Source: Methylomonas methanica MC09 (lineage in GTDB: Bacteria; Pseudomonadota; Gammaproteobacteria; Methylococcales; Methylomonadaceae). Taken from it: 64,000 nucleotides of DNA. The position numbers and the translations under genes were made by a program. The notes beneath the pieces are model-generated. The model did not search any database. It had not been told where the DNA came from and worked only from the letters and a program-made list of their open reading frames with translations. This document shows positions 8,272-17,023 of the stretch, piece by piece. The DNA is taken from the NCBI RefSeq assembly GCF_000214665.1, contig NC_015572.1, positions 2,108,001 to 2,172,000 of the forward strand, in the 5' to 3' direction. Within the stretch, counting starts at the first letter, position 1. Each line of letters begins with the position of its first letter.

Positions 8272-9303
8272 TTACGCTGTTTTCAGTTTCGTTGCATTTC
8301 TGGGTGATACCGATTGTGCAACGATTTTGCCGGAAACATTCCCCGCGTAATTGGCTAGATGATCTGGTGCTAGATGGGCATATCTGAGCACCATGTCATA
8401 GCTTGACCATCCACCCAATTCCTGCAATACATTTAATGGGGTTCCGCTTTGAACGTGCCAACTGGCCCAGGTATGCCTTAGTCCGTGCCAGGTAAAGCCT
8501 TCAATCCCGGCCCGTTTTAGCGCTACCCGCCAATATTTGTTTCCAACTTTCTCAACCGGGCGTCCGCAATAAGTGAATACCCGCACACGATGCTTCCCGA
8601 TCTGATCCCGCAAAATTGCCACGGCATCGTCGTTTAGCGGCACCCGGATTGTTTTACCTGCCTTGGCTTGGTCGGCATGAATCCAAGCTATCCGCCGGTG
8701 CAAATCTATTTGTGACCATTCCAGGTGTGTCACGTTCGACTCCCGCAGTCCGGTTGCCAGCGTGAACAATGCCATAGCCTTGGTATGCTCGGGAAGCTCA
8801 CCCATTAACCGGTTCGCTTCTTCATGGGTCAGCCATCTCAACCGATGACTAGCCTCCTTGAAGCGGCGAATGTGTGGCGTCGAATCGATCCACTTCCATT
8901 CTTTCATCGCCTTATTGAGTATCGACCGCACAAGCTCCGTTGTGCGATTTACTCGGGTCTTTCCGGCAATCTTGAGTTTTGCGGCAATGATTTTTTCAAT
9001 CAATGCCTCATCAATGTCGTGCAGATAAACGTCGTCAAGGTAAGTTGCAAGCCATTTTAGGTGATACTTATCGGTGTCAATAGATTTCTTTTCAGAATCG
9101 GTTAGCCACCGAATAACGGCCTCTTGCCACAAATATACCGGCTTTTCACCGTGCTTTACCACGTCGTATGTTTGCGCCTTGGCTTTGTCGGCTATTTCTT
9201 GCGCTTTTGCTTTGTCTTCAGTTCCAGTAGAGCGGAATACTGTTTTGCCATTGACTGTGAATTTGTAATACCAAAACTTACTACGTTTTCTTTTAAAGAG
9301 CAT
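8272..9303 (-). CDS. Tyrosine-type site-specific integrase
   Basis: 343-residue phage/island integrase. An N-terminal AP2-like DNA-binding stretch (WYYKFTVNGKTVFRSTGTED) is followed by a SAM-like core-binding domain and the catalytic domain. Catalytic residues are visible: Arg in ATGLRESNVTHLEW, Lys in the beta-hairpin that follows, HGLRHTWASW (HxxR), and the nucleophile in SYDMVLRYAHL. It is transcribed toward tRNA-Met, whose 3' end is the presumed target. It should integrate and, with an excisionase, excise the element that begins here. The start at 9303 lies inside the overlapping excisionase-like ORF. Confidence 0.94.
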   Translation of the reverse strand: MLFKRKRSKFWYYKFTVNGKTVFRSTGTEDKAKAQEIADKAKAQTYDVVKHGEKPVYLWQEAVIRWLTDSEKKSIDTDKYHLKWLATYLDDVYLHDIDEALIEKIIAAKLKIAGKTRVNRTTELVRSILNKAMKEWKWIDSTPHIRRFKEASHRLRWLTHEEANRLMGELPEHTKAMALFTLATGLRESNVTHLEWSQIDLHRRIAWIHADQAKAGKTIRVPLNDDAVAILRDQIGKHRVRVFTYCGRPVEKVGNKYWRVALKRAGIEGFTWHGLRHTWASWHVQSGTPLNVLQELGGWSSYDMVLRYAHLAPDHLANYAGNVSGKIVAQSVSPRNATKLKTA

Positions 9304-9506
9304 GGTCTTGTTTCTCCTTGACCTACATCCATCTTGCCGAATGCAGTGTACTGCGACCGGATATAGTCAATCAAATCTTCTTCAACGAACACCCAGCATT
9401 TGCCGGGTTTTGCGCCGGGTATCTGGCCGGATTTAGCCTTGCCCTGTAGTGTTACAGGGTGCATTTTTAGTAATTCAGCGGCTTTTGTTAAGTTGAGTGT
9501 TGGCAC
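9192..9506 (-). CDS. Small HTH protein, excisionase-like
   Basis: 104 residues; the first 55 form a MerR/excisionase-type winged helix (LTKAAELLKMHPVTLQGKAKSGQ, then GKCWVFVEEDLIDYI), the fold used by recombination directionality factors. It is directly upstream of the integrase and overlaps its 5' end by 112 bases in another frame; the C-terminal half is low in recognisable features and exists mainly because of that overlap. Likely role: excision and control of the integrase (inference from fold and position). Confidence 0.65.
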   Translation of the reverse strand: MPTLNLTKAAELLKMHPVTLQGKAKSGQIPGAKPGKCWVFVEEDLIDYIRSQYTAFGKMDVGQGETRPCSLKENVVSFGITNSQSMAKQYSALLELKTKQKRKK

Positions 9507-9718
9507 GATGTCACCTCATTTTAGAACTTAATGAAACTTTGCTTGCTAACGATTGAATACGAGTCTCGTTTCCAGTTAGCCATTCATATACTTATCTGGC
9601 TATTGATCCGGCCCTGTAATGTTTAAACTAACTGGCGTGTTTTTCTAGCCAAAGCCAAACAGATCAGGGGTTCCAATTTCACTGCCCTGATTTAAGTTAA
9701 AACTTCGGAGGGCCGGAT

Positions 9719-9862
9719 CTATAATATGCCAACGCGTTTACCTGCCAATTGTCGTGGCTTAGCGAAGCTACCATTATTAACAATGGTAGCTTTTGAAAGG
9801 CTTACATAATTTGAAGCTTCGCCCCTTGTCATCGCGCCCGACTGGATGATTCTTTGTTTCAT
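9719..9862 (-). CDS. AlpA-like short DNA-binding protein
   Basis: A 47-residue ORF starting MKQRIIQSGAMTRGEASNY. It has the layout of AlpA/Cox-type regulators: a helix-turn-helix ending in LSKATI, then GSFAKPRQLAGKRVGIL, which resembles the (F)PxPvxLgxrrvgW wing. The region between helix and wing is a few residues shorter than usual. The codons for that region form an 11-base inverted repeat (9765-9775 with 9782-9792, loop of six), so the gene contains a strong hairpin. AlpA proteins activate integrase or excision genes of islands. Position just upstream of the integrase cluster on the same strand agrees. Confidence 0.5.
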   Translation of the reverse strand: MKQRIIQSGAMTRGEASNYVSLSKATIVNNGSFAKPRQLAGKRVGIL

Positions 9863-10245
9863 GGCTTGTTCTTGGCTAAATAACTTATCGATCAATTGTC
9901 TTTGGATTGATCATTTACGAAATTGTCACGAATTGCTATTGGAAACCGTAAATTATTCCGGTGCGAATTTTTTGGGCATTCTAAGATTGGATTGAGCAGA
10001 ATCTTCCTTGGCTTAGGTAAATGTGTTTTTTGTGGGTGTTTGCTTGATCAGCTGGTTTGAAGCGCTAGTTAACGAGGTGTTTGGCTTTGTTTGATAAACG
10101 CGAGTCACTTATTAGGGGGGTAGGTAAAAAACTTGCGTGGAATAAATTAATCCGTTAGACTTTTTCTTGGTGGTATGTAAGTAATATGCATACATAATTA
10201 TTTACATTTCAATTGGTTAAAATAGTTGAAATAAAAAGTAAATAA
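9863..10245. other. Gene-free stretch upstream of the TonB receptor
   Basis: About 380 AT-rich bases with no supported ORF. It must hold the promoter of the receptor-P450 operon, but I see no convincing -35/-10 pair or clear Fur-type box. Confidence 0.4.
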
Positions 10246-10263
10246 TTGCAAAGAGGGTGTAGT

Positions 10264-12318
10264 GTGAATATGACAAAACCTCTGCTGTTTTTGGTCATTT
10301 TGTTACCGGAAAACACTCCAGCTATGGACGATTTGGAGTTGATATACGGTAACAACAAAATGATATCTATAGCATCCGGTCATGCTGTGCCGATAAATCG
10401 CGCGCCTAGCGTAACCTCGGTTATCACTCAGGACGATATCGAAGCGATTGGTGCCCGGCGTTTAGAGGATGTTTTGGAATTCTTGCCAGGCATCCATGTG
10501 AGTAGTGCCAGAGCAGGAAATAAAGTGATTGGATTTCGCGGTATCTATTCGGAAGCCAACACCCAAGTCTTAGTGCTAGTCAATGGTATTCCCTTCAGAA
10601 ATACTGCAATCGGCGGTAAACCGCTCGCCTGGACCATGCCGGTCAAGAATATATCGCAAATTGAAATTATTCGAGGTCCGGGGTCCATGCTCTATGGTGG
10701 CGATGCGACTACCGGGGTGATCAATATCATTACTAAAGCCGGCGGTGAAATCGGCGGCGGTTATGTAGGTGGCTTCTTTGGTAGTCAAGACAGCTATGAA
10801 GGATGGGCTCAATATGGTCAAAAAGAAACGGATTGGGAATATGCCGTCTCTTTACAAGGTGGAACAACCGGAGGAACTAAGGGAATTATTCAGCGCGATG
10901 CCCAAACCGTATTGGATGGAATGCTCGGCACAGCGGCATCTTATGCGCCTGGGTTCACAAACTTCGGTCGCGACGATATCGATGCGCGAATAGACTTAAC
11001 TTTCCAAGACTGGCTCAGGCTCAGAGTGGGGTATCAACGATTCAATAATGTCCGGACTGGGGAAGGTGCGGCGCTCGCACTGGACCCGAAAGGCTGGACG
11101 GATGAAGATATTTATAATCTTGATCTTTCAATGAAACATCAGTTTTCAGATGCATTGGGCTTGGATACAACCTTCTATTTTATAGGGCAAGATACGCGGT
11201 GGAATTATAATCTATTACCCGCCGGCACTTTCGGAGGCTCGTTGCCTCAAGGGGCTGAAAGTCGAACGACATATTTTCAGGGCACGACCGGACTAACCAC
11301 TCAATTCAATTATGCCGGAATTCAGAAGCATAAAGCGACTTTGGGCGCCGGCATCATCTATCATTGGGTGACCGATGTCAGTAATAAAATCAACTACCTC
11401 ATTACACCGAACTTTGTCACGCAAATTCCGTTAACCGAGGTATCAGCATTCGGCAGTGATCCGGTGTTAAGTTCCAAGACGCGCACCAATTTTTACGCGT
11501 TATTTCAGGATGAATGGAATTTTGCCAACGACTTTTATCTGACCACCGGCTTGCGATACGACTATTATTCCGATATTTTGGATGGGATCAGTCCACGCGT
11601 ATCATTGGTTTGGAATGCGAACAACAATCTCACTGCCAAGCTGCTGTATGGGCGCTCATTTCGGCCGCCGTCCTTTCTTGAAAAAAATTTGCCCTTATCG
11701 CCGGGTACAAACATCAAATCGGAATCGGTTAATACGCTAGAGTTTCAGATCGAAAATAAATGGTCGCCGCGCCTTGCGACTTCCGCTAATCTGTACTGGT
11801 TTGAATTCAACAATTTGATTACGTCGGTCAGCGATTCAACCTTGACCTCAATGACCTCGGTTTCACCGAATCCTGTCGCGTTTACCAATATCCCGAAGAT
11901 CAATGGCATTGGACTGGAAACCGAAATGCGATACGCCTTTGCCGACGACTTAAATTTTTCGGTGAATTACAGCTATCATGGTGTCGGCGACAGCAATCAA
12001 ACCGGTCTTTTGCCGAAGCATATGATCAAGTCACTGATCAACTGGGAATTTGTCAAAGGCTGGAGAGTCGGCGCGCAACTGAATTGGATAGGGGAAAGGC
12101 ATCGCCCCAAAAACGATCCACGTGTCCCTTTGCGGGGTTATTTTATCGCAGGACTGACGCTGTCCACCCAAGTCGCAAAGCCGATCGAGTTCGTGATAAG
12201 AGCCAATAATATATTCGGGAGTCTGGCCAAGGAACCGAGTCTAAACCCTATCTTGTTGCCGGGGGATGTTCCTCTTTACGATCGTTCCGTACTAGGACAG
12301 ATTAAATGGACGTTTTAA
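10264..12318 (+). CDS. TonB-dependent outer-membrane receptor
   Basis: Outer-membrane beta-barrel gate driven by TonB, for a chelated metal or other large substrate. A short hydrophobic leader (MTKPLLFLVILLP) precedes the plug domain (APSVTSVITQDDIEAIGARRLEDVLEFLPGI region, VNGIPFR, IEIIRGPGSMLYGGDATTGVINIITK) and a barrel ending in the aromatic terminus IKWTF. TTG 10246 opens the frame, but the AAGAGGG site at 10250-10256 points to GTG 10264 or ATG 10270. The stop overlaps the P450 start by 13 bases, so the two are co-translated. The leader is short and lacks a clean signal-peptidase site, so the true start may differ. Substrate unknown. Confidence 0.9.
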   Translation: MNMTKPLLFLVILLPENTPAMDDLELIYGNNKMISIASGHAVPINRAPSVTSVITQDDIEAIGARRLEDVLEFLPGIHVSSARAGNKVIGFRGIYSEANTQVLVLVNGIPFRNTAIGGKPLAWTMPVKNISQIEIIRGPGSMLYGGDATTGVINIITKAGGEIGGGYVGGFFGSQDSYEGWAQYGQKETDWEYAVSLQGGTTGGTKGIIQRDAQTVLDGMLGTAASYAPGFTNFGRDDIDARIDLTFQDWLRLRVGYQRFNNVRTGEGAALALDPKGWTDEDIYNLDLSMKHQFSDALGLDTTFYFIGQDTRWNYNLLPAGTFGGSLPQGAESRTTYFQGTTGLTTQFNYAGIQKHKATLGAGIIYHWVTDVSNKINYLITPNFVTQIPLTEVSAFGSDPVLSSKTRTNFYALFQDEWNFANDFYLTTGLRYDYYSDILDGISPRVSLVWNANNNLTAKLLYGRSFRPPSFLEKNLPLSPGTNIKSESVNTLEFQIENKWSPRLATSANLYWFEFNNLITSVSDSTLTSMTSVSPNPVAFTNIPKINGIGLETEMRYAFADDLNFSVNYSYHGVGDSNQTGLLPKHMIKSLINWEFVKGWRVGAQLNWIGERHRPKNDPRVPLRGYFIAGLTLSTQVAKPIEFVIRANNIFGSLAKEPSLNPILLPGDVPLYDRSVLGQIKWTF

Positions 12319-13655
12319 CGACTGAATTGCCGCTCATCAAAGAGCATTCATTGTTGATTCCGTTGCTGGGTTCTTTGAAAAGTCCGGTGAAAACGCTGAC
12401 AACCATCCATCGGCAATACGGCGATTTGGTGCTAGGTCGTTTTTTTAACAAGAAACTGCTTTTTGTCTGTCATCCTGAGCACATTCAGGCCGTGTATGCG
12501 CAAGAAGCTCGGGGCTTGTTAAACCGGGATTACTTATATGAGGCAAAAAAATCATTGTTTGGTGACGGCCTCGTCAACAGCAAAGGTGACGCCTGGATAC
12601 AGCAGCGGCGCCTGATGCAGCCGTTATTTACCAAGGAAGCCGTCAGTGTGTGGGAGCAGGTGTTCATCCATGAAGCAGCGAACGCAAACGCCAAATTGCT
12701 TTTGGCCGCTCCCTGTGAGATCAATCTTTCCGAAGTGCTGAAACGATTGATCCAGAGAATCTTTATTCAGGTCTTGACCGGGCGATCTGTTGATAGCTTG
12801 GCAAGTAGCGACGCTTTAATTCAAGCCATTGAAACCGTCAGCAAGGGATTATTGCCGCACCTGGTGGCTGAAATGATCAGTAACGGCAAATTGATGAGGT
12901 TGATGCCCGCCAAAAGCCGCGCCTACCGGTCCGCGGTTGACTATCTAACGGACTTTGTCAGTCAGGAAATTATCCCGAACCAGGCTGGAGTGGAGCAGAG
13001 TTTGATTTCGGCTATGCGGCTGGCAGTCGATAGCAAGACTGGTTATCGCATGACCAAGGCGTTGTTGACGGATGAGGGGATTAACTTGTTTTTTGCCGGG
13101 CAAGACACCACGGTGAACACGCTGTCATGGTTTTTTTATTTGCTGGGTCAGAATGAAAGCGTACACGATAGGGTCACAACAGAAGTCAAAAACTATCGAG
13201 ATCAGCCATTGACTGCTGAGAACGTGCAAAAGTACACCTATACCCGAGCAACGCTCTGTGAAACTCTACGACTTTTTCCGTCGGCCGCCGGACTTTCAAC
13301 TCAAGCAATTGCAGAGATTGAAATTGGTGGGCAGCGCATTGACAAGGGTACGATCATTATTTTGAGTCTGTATGTCACTCATCGCCATCCTACACTTTGG
13401 GAAAAGCCCAATGCTTTTTATCCGGAACATTTTTTAAATCTTGAAGCAGATAAGCGGCACAAATACGCCTATTTCCCGTTCGGCGGTGGCTTACACAACT
13501 GTATCGGTCGGCATTTTGCGGAACTGGAAATGCTAATCATCATTGTGACCTTGTTACGATCTTTGACCTTTAAAACCTCAGGTAACCTTCGGGAAGCCGC
13601 GAGTATTACCTTGAAGCCGGCTCAGGACATTATCGCGTCAGTAAAGCCTTGTTAG
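12306..13655 (+). CDS. Cytochrome P450
   Basis: 449-residue soluble heme monooxygenase. All P450 hallmarks are present: I-helix FFAGQDTTVNTLSW (A/G-G-x-D/E-T-T), K-helix ETLRLFP (ExxR), and the heme-binding loop FPFGGGLHNCIGRHFAELE with the Cys thiolate ligand near residue 398. No membrane anchor is seen and no redox partner is encoded nearby. It overlaps the TonB-dependent receptor by 13 bases, an unusual pairing that hints at uptake followed by oxidation of a substrate, or maturation of a siderophore-like compound (inference). It is probably cargo of the integrated element. Confidence 0.93.
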   Translation: MDVLTTELPLIKEHSLLIPLLGSLKSPVKTLTTIHRQYGDLVLGRFFNKKLLFVCHPEHIQAVYAQEARGLLNRDYLYEAKKSLFGDGLVNSKGDAWIQQRRLMQPLFTKEAVSVWEQVFIHEAANANAKLLLAAPCEINLSEVLKRLIQRIFIQVLTGRSVDSLASSDALIQAIETVSKGLLPHLVAEMISNGKLMRLMPAKSRAYRSAVDYLTDFVSQEIIPNQAGVEQSLISAMRLAVDSKTGYRMTKALLTDEGINLFFAGQDTTVNTLSWFFYLLGQNESVHDRVTTEVKNYRDQPLTAENVQKYTYTRATLCETLRLFPSAAGLSTQAIAEIEIGGQRIDKGTIIILSLYVTHRHPTLWEKPNAFYPEHFLNLEADKRHKYAYFPFGGGLHNCIGRHFAELEMLIIIVTLLRSLTFKTSGNLREAASITLKPAQDIIASVKPC

Positions 13656-13756
13656 GGTGATGGATGATTTAAGTTGAAGCGTGTTGTGGGCTTTGTCTCT
13701 TTCGGCAATTTCCGTTGCTTCATAGGATTCCTCCCATTGTTTCAGGAGAAATAGTC

Positions 13757-14701
13757 ATGAACGTATTGGTAGTCACAGATCCATTCAGCGATACAGCAGC
13801 CATAAAAGCTCAAATGACTGCGGCAGGTTTCAGCACAGAATCGGTGGTTTACGTTAAATCAGCCAGGGCGTTGATGGATGCGTTGCTCATACACCGCTGC
13901 GATGTGATCGTGGCTGAATACGCGATTGCAAATATGGATATCTGGCGACTTTCGACGCTGATTAACTCGCTGCGTTTTAGTACGCAGCCGCGGCCCACTT
14001 TTTTGCTCAAGGAAACCTGTGAGATCGATATTCCGCTATTGCTGGCCAAGGAATATGGTTTCACGGTGGTGTCTATAGATGATTTAGCGGGTAGGCTGAT
14101 CGCGGTCAGAGAACCAGGCAATGGGCGGTTTGGCGGGGCTATGAATCCTGCCAGGCATTCGGTGCTGATTATCGAGGATGATAAGGATGCCTCCTTGACG
14201 GCTTGCCATGCCCTCAAAGACCTCTACGATGTGGATGTCGCCGACGACGGTTTATCGGGTTATGAGCTTTGGGAAGCAAAGCATCACGATTTGGTGTTGC
14301 TGGATTTGATGTTGCCTAATTTGTCGGGCGAAGACATTTTGTCCAACATGATCGTTATCAATAAGCACCAATCGGTGATTATTGTCACGGCCTTGGATAA
14401 ACCCAGGCTGCAACACAAATTGTTGTTGAATGGTGCCAGTGAATATTTGTGTAAGCCATTCTCGTTGGATGCCTTAAAAGCCCTTTGCCAAAAATTGTTG
14501 AATAAATCCAAGCTGCTACATCAAGCGCATTATGCAGAAGCGAAACTGAATGCGATCAGAAACAGGGTTTGGTTATTGGATTACGCGTTGAGTCAGAATG
14601 AGGGTGATAGGGTTAAAGAGATTATGGCCTCACTTAAAGGGATGCTACCGAATAACCTCACCGAAGATGAAAAAATAAGCCTTATTGCCAGGGAATTTTA
14701 A
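13757..14701 (+). CDS. Response regulator with two receiver-like domains, no DNA-binding domain
   Basis: 314 residues from ATG 13757 (preceded by CAGGAG). The first domain (about 1-115) resembles a receiver but has Glu54 where the phospho-acceptor Asp would be. The second (about 135-255) is a canonical receiver with IIEDDKD (acidic pocket), LLDLMLP (Asp183), VTALDK and CKPF. The last 60 residues are helical and carry no HTH or enzyme domain, so output is probably by protein contact. It is convergent with, and overlaps by 20 bases, the histidine kinase at 14682, its likely partner. A pseudo-receiver in front suggests input from a second signal. Confidence 0.85.
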   Translation: MNVLVVTDPFSDTAAIKAQMTAAGFSTESVVYVKSARALMDALLIHRCDVIVAEYAIANMDIWRLSTLINSLRFSTQPRPTFLLKETCEIDIPLLLAKEYGFTVVSIDDLAGRLIAVREPGNGRFGGAMNPARHSVLIIEDDKDASLTACHALKDLYDVDVADDGLSGYELWEAKHHDLVLLDLMLPNLSGEDILSNMIVINKHQSVIIVTALDKPRLQHKLLLNGASEYLCKPFSLDALKALCQKLLNKSKLLHQAHYAEAKLNAIRNRVWLLDYALSQNEGDRVKEIMASLKGMLPNNLTEDEKISLIAREF

Positions 14702-16145
14702 CGGTAAATAGCGCGCCTTTACCTGGCTCAGAAAATACACTGATACTGCCGCCTAATAATTCGATAAACCGCTTGGTAATGGATAGTCCCAGGCCATGGC
14801 CGCCGTGCTCTCGAGTCAGACTCATATCGGCTTGCCAAAAAGGTTCAAAGATCAAAGATTGGTATTCGGGCGGGATGCCGCAGCCGCTATCGCGGATCTG
14901 AATGATCAAAGCCTCATTCTCATATCGCCAACTTAATTGAATATCGCCTTCAACGGTAAACTTACAGGCATTGCTTAATAAATTGTCCACGATATGCCGT
15001 AATACCTCGGTGTCAATGGTTATCATGCCTGGTTCGCCCGCTAGCGATAATCGGTTGCGATTACCCACAAGGGCAGGCTTGAGTTTCGCCGCACATTGCG
15101 TCATTAATGTCTGGATATCAACGGATGTCTGGTTCAATTCCACTTTGCTGGCTTCCAGTTTGCCGTGTATCAGGACCTTATTGATTAACTCGTTCAAGTC
15201 CTGCGTGCGTGCCAAGGCGTTGGCGTGGAATGAGCGGCATAAATCAAATTCCGCTGTTTTCGGCAAGGCAGCCTGTATCAATTCCAGATAGGCGCCAATG
15301 CTGTGTAACGGGGTTTTCATTTCATGGGATACCAGGGTCATGATTTGGTTTTTATAATGATTGGCGGCGCGACTGCTATCGAGGGCGATCTTCAATTCGT
15401 TGGTACGATCTGTCACGCATTGCTCAAGTATCTGTTCGTTACGTTCAATTTTTGCCAACATGTCATTAAAATCGGCACCCATGCGCTGCATATCGGGCGG
15501 GCCCTTAAAATTGACCCGATGGCCGCGAATGCCCAGGCTGACGTTCGTCAAGGCCGTGACTATTTCGAATAAGGGGGCTGTAAAAATGCCTGAAAATCGC
15601 CGCACCAGCAAAAATAAGATGATCAGCACAATCATGACGATAAGGCCCGACATCACGAAGATTTGGCGCATAAACGCATCCAGATCCTGTTTGGACACCA
15701 CCAGTTCGACGTATCCTAAATAGTCATCATCTTGATATAGCGGTGTGTAAAAACACCAGACATAGGCGGTATTTTTAACCTGAGTCTTTAGGACAGGGGT
15801 ATCGGTTGAAGGGCACGCAAAGGCTTTCTGAGTAGACGATGCTATTAGCGTGTGTGGGCTTTCAAAAACGGAGGCTTTCAATACATTGCTGTCGCCGGCG
15901 TAGGTCTGGATGATGTCTTGAGAGATCGAAGTGGCGTGCAGTATGACACTGTATTTGACTGAGTTTGCGAACGTCAAGGTGTAGGTCTTCCAATATTGGC
16001 GAGTGTAGTCGCTGGCATATTGGTAAGCTGCGACGTATAAGGAGGCGATGATCAGCATGCCCGCCATGGCAACGGAGATCAGCACGACCAAATCGTATCG
16101 TTGCCGAAAGTCAAAGCGGTTAAGGGTTTTGATGAGCCGTTTCAT
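14682..16145 (-). CDS. Membrane sensor histidine kinase
   Basis: 487-residue kinase: transmembrane segments at about 17-40 and 163-181 enclose a periplasmic domain of roughly 120 residues containing three Cys. A HAMP linker and coiled coil follow, then HisKA with the phospho-acceptor in LVSHEMKTPLHS (His274), N box HIVDNLLSNACKF, and G boxes DSGCGIPPEY and GHGLGLSITKRF. The start overlaps by 4 bases the stop of the periplasmic binding protein gene upstream. This implies that the binding protein is the ligand-sensing partner. The likely output is the convergent two-receiver regulator. Confidence 0.93.
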   Translation of the reverse strand: MKRLIKTLNRFDFRQRYDLVVLISVAMAGMLIIASLYVAAYQYASDYTRQYWKTYTLTFANSVKYSVILHATSISQDIIQTYAGDSNVLKASVFESPHTLIASSTQKAFACPSTDTPVLKTQVKNTAYVWCFYTPLYQDDDYLGYVELVVSKQDLDAFMRQIFVMSGLIVMIVLIILFLLVRRFSGIFTAPLFEIVTALTNVSLGIRGHRVNFKGPPDMQRMGADFNDMLAKIERNEQILEQCVTDRTNELKIALDSSRAANHYKNQIMTLVSHEMKTPLHSIGAYLELIQAALPKTAEFDLCRSFHANALARTQDLNELINKVLIHGKLEASKVELNQTSVDIQTLMTQCAAKLKPALVGNRNRLSLAGEPGMITIDTEVLRHIVDNLLSNACKFTVEGDIQLSWRYENEALIIQIRDSGCGIPPEYQSLIFEPFWQADMSLTREHGGHGLGLSITKRFIELLGGSISVFSEPGKGALFTVKIPWQ

Positions 16146-17023
16146 TCGAGTACTAGGGAAAATCCGCTCAGTACGGAGGGATCGAAATACATAGCCAGAT
16201 GCTGAGCGACACGTTTGTTTAACGAAACGTCGATTCGTTTAATCGGCTGGTAAGTGGGGGGCTCTTGGTGAACCATGTCGCCCAATTGCTCTCCCACAGC
16301 GAACAGGTTGGGATTGAAGGTCATGAGCACGCCGTATTCCAAATGCGATATATTGGTGGAGAGTAATACGATATTTTTGCGCCAGGCTATCTGGGACGCT
16401 TCGTAGAGTATGTCTTTAGGAATGTCCGCGGGAATCAGGATCGCGTCTTCTGGCGTGGCATCGTGTTCCAGTAATTGTCCGAGGATGTGCAGGGTTGTCA
16501 TCAGGTCATTCCCGGTCTGGACTTTAAGCAACGGTTTCGAGGTTTTTAAAGAGGGACCTTGTTGCAGGATGCGGTGCGAGCTGTTTTCGACGACAAATAC
16601 CTGTCTGATGCGAGGTATCAGACGCTGCAGGTGCGCTATCAACACCTGGCTGTCGAGTTTCAGGCTGACGCCATGATAGTCGGCAGGGTTAAAATATAAT
16701 AAGCCAACCAAGGCTTGGCTTCGATACGGCGTTTGCTTGATGAATTCGGCGGCCTGATTGCCTAAGGCAATGATTTTGTCGGGGTGGAGCTGATCAATGC
16801 TGGGTTTTATGTCGGCCAGACCTACCGTTTCCGGGATCGCTATGGCACTGAGTGAATTTACTCTGGATTGAATGCCTTGGATCGTGGTGGCATAAATCGA
16901 ACTGACGGGCGGGTCGGTGGCAGGATAAAGTACTAGAACCTGCGGCTCTTTGGCTATTGCGGTGCAGCAGAGTGTAATAGACCATAGGTACAGCAGTGCT
17001 TTAGAGATCCTTGCAGTCATCAA
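16142..17023 (-). CDS. Periplasmic binding-protein-like protein partnered with the kinase
   Basis: 293 residues with a signal peptide (hydrophobic LLYLWSITLCCTAIA, residues 10-24) and the fold pattern of ABC-transporter substrate-binding proteins of the DUF534/TrpX-like type: VLVLYPATDPP, IIALGNQAAEF, LVGLLYFNPADYHGVSLKL, PADIPKDILYEASQIAWRKN. No permease or ATPase gene is next to it; instead it overlaps a histidine kinase by 4 bases. The protein therefore probably serves as a periplasmic sensor rather than a transporter component. It also overlaps by 23 bases the ORF upstream, making a three-gene operon. Confidence 0.75.
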   Translation of the reverse strand: MMTARISKALLYLWSITLCCTAIAKEPQVLVLYPATDPPVSSIYATTIQGIQSRVNSLSAIAIPETVGLADIKPSIDQLHPDKIIALGNQAAEFIKQTPYRSQALVGLLYFNPADYHGVSLKLDSQVLIAHLQRLIPRIRQVFVVENSSHRILQQGPSLKTSKPLLKVQTGNDLMTTLHILGQLLEHDATPEDAILIPADIPKDILYEASQIAWRKNIVLLSTNISHLEYGVLMTFNPNLFAVGEQLGDMVHQEPPTYQPIKRIDVSLNKRVAQHLAMYFDPSVLSGFSLVLE

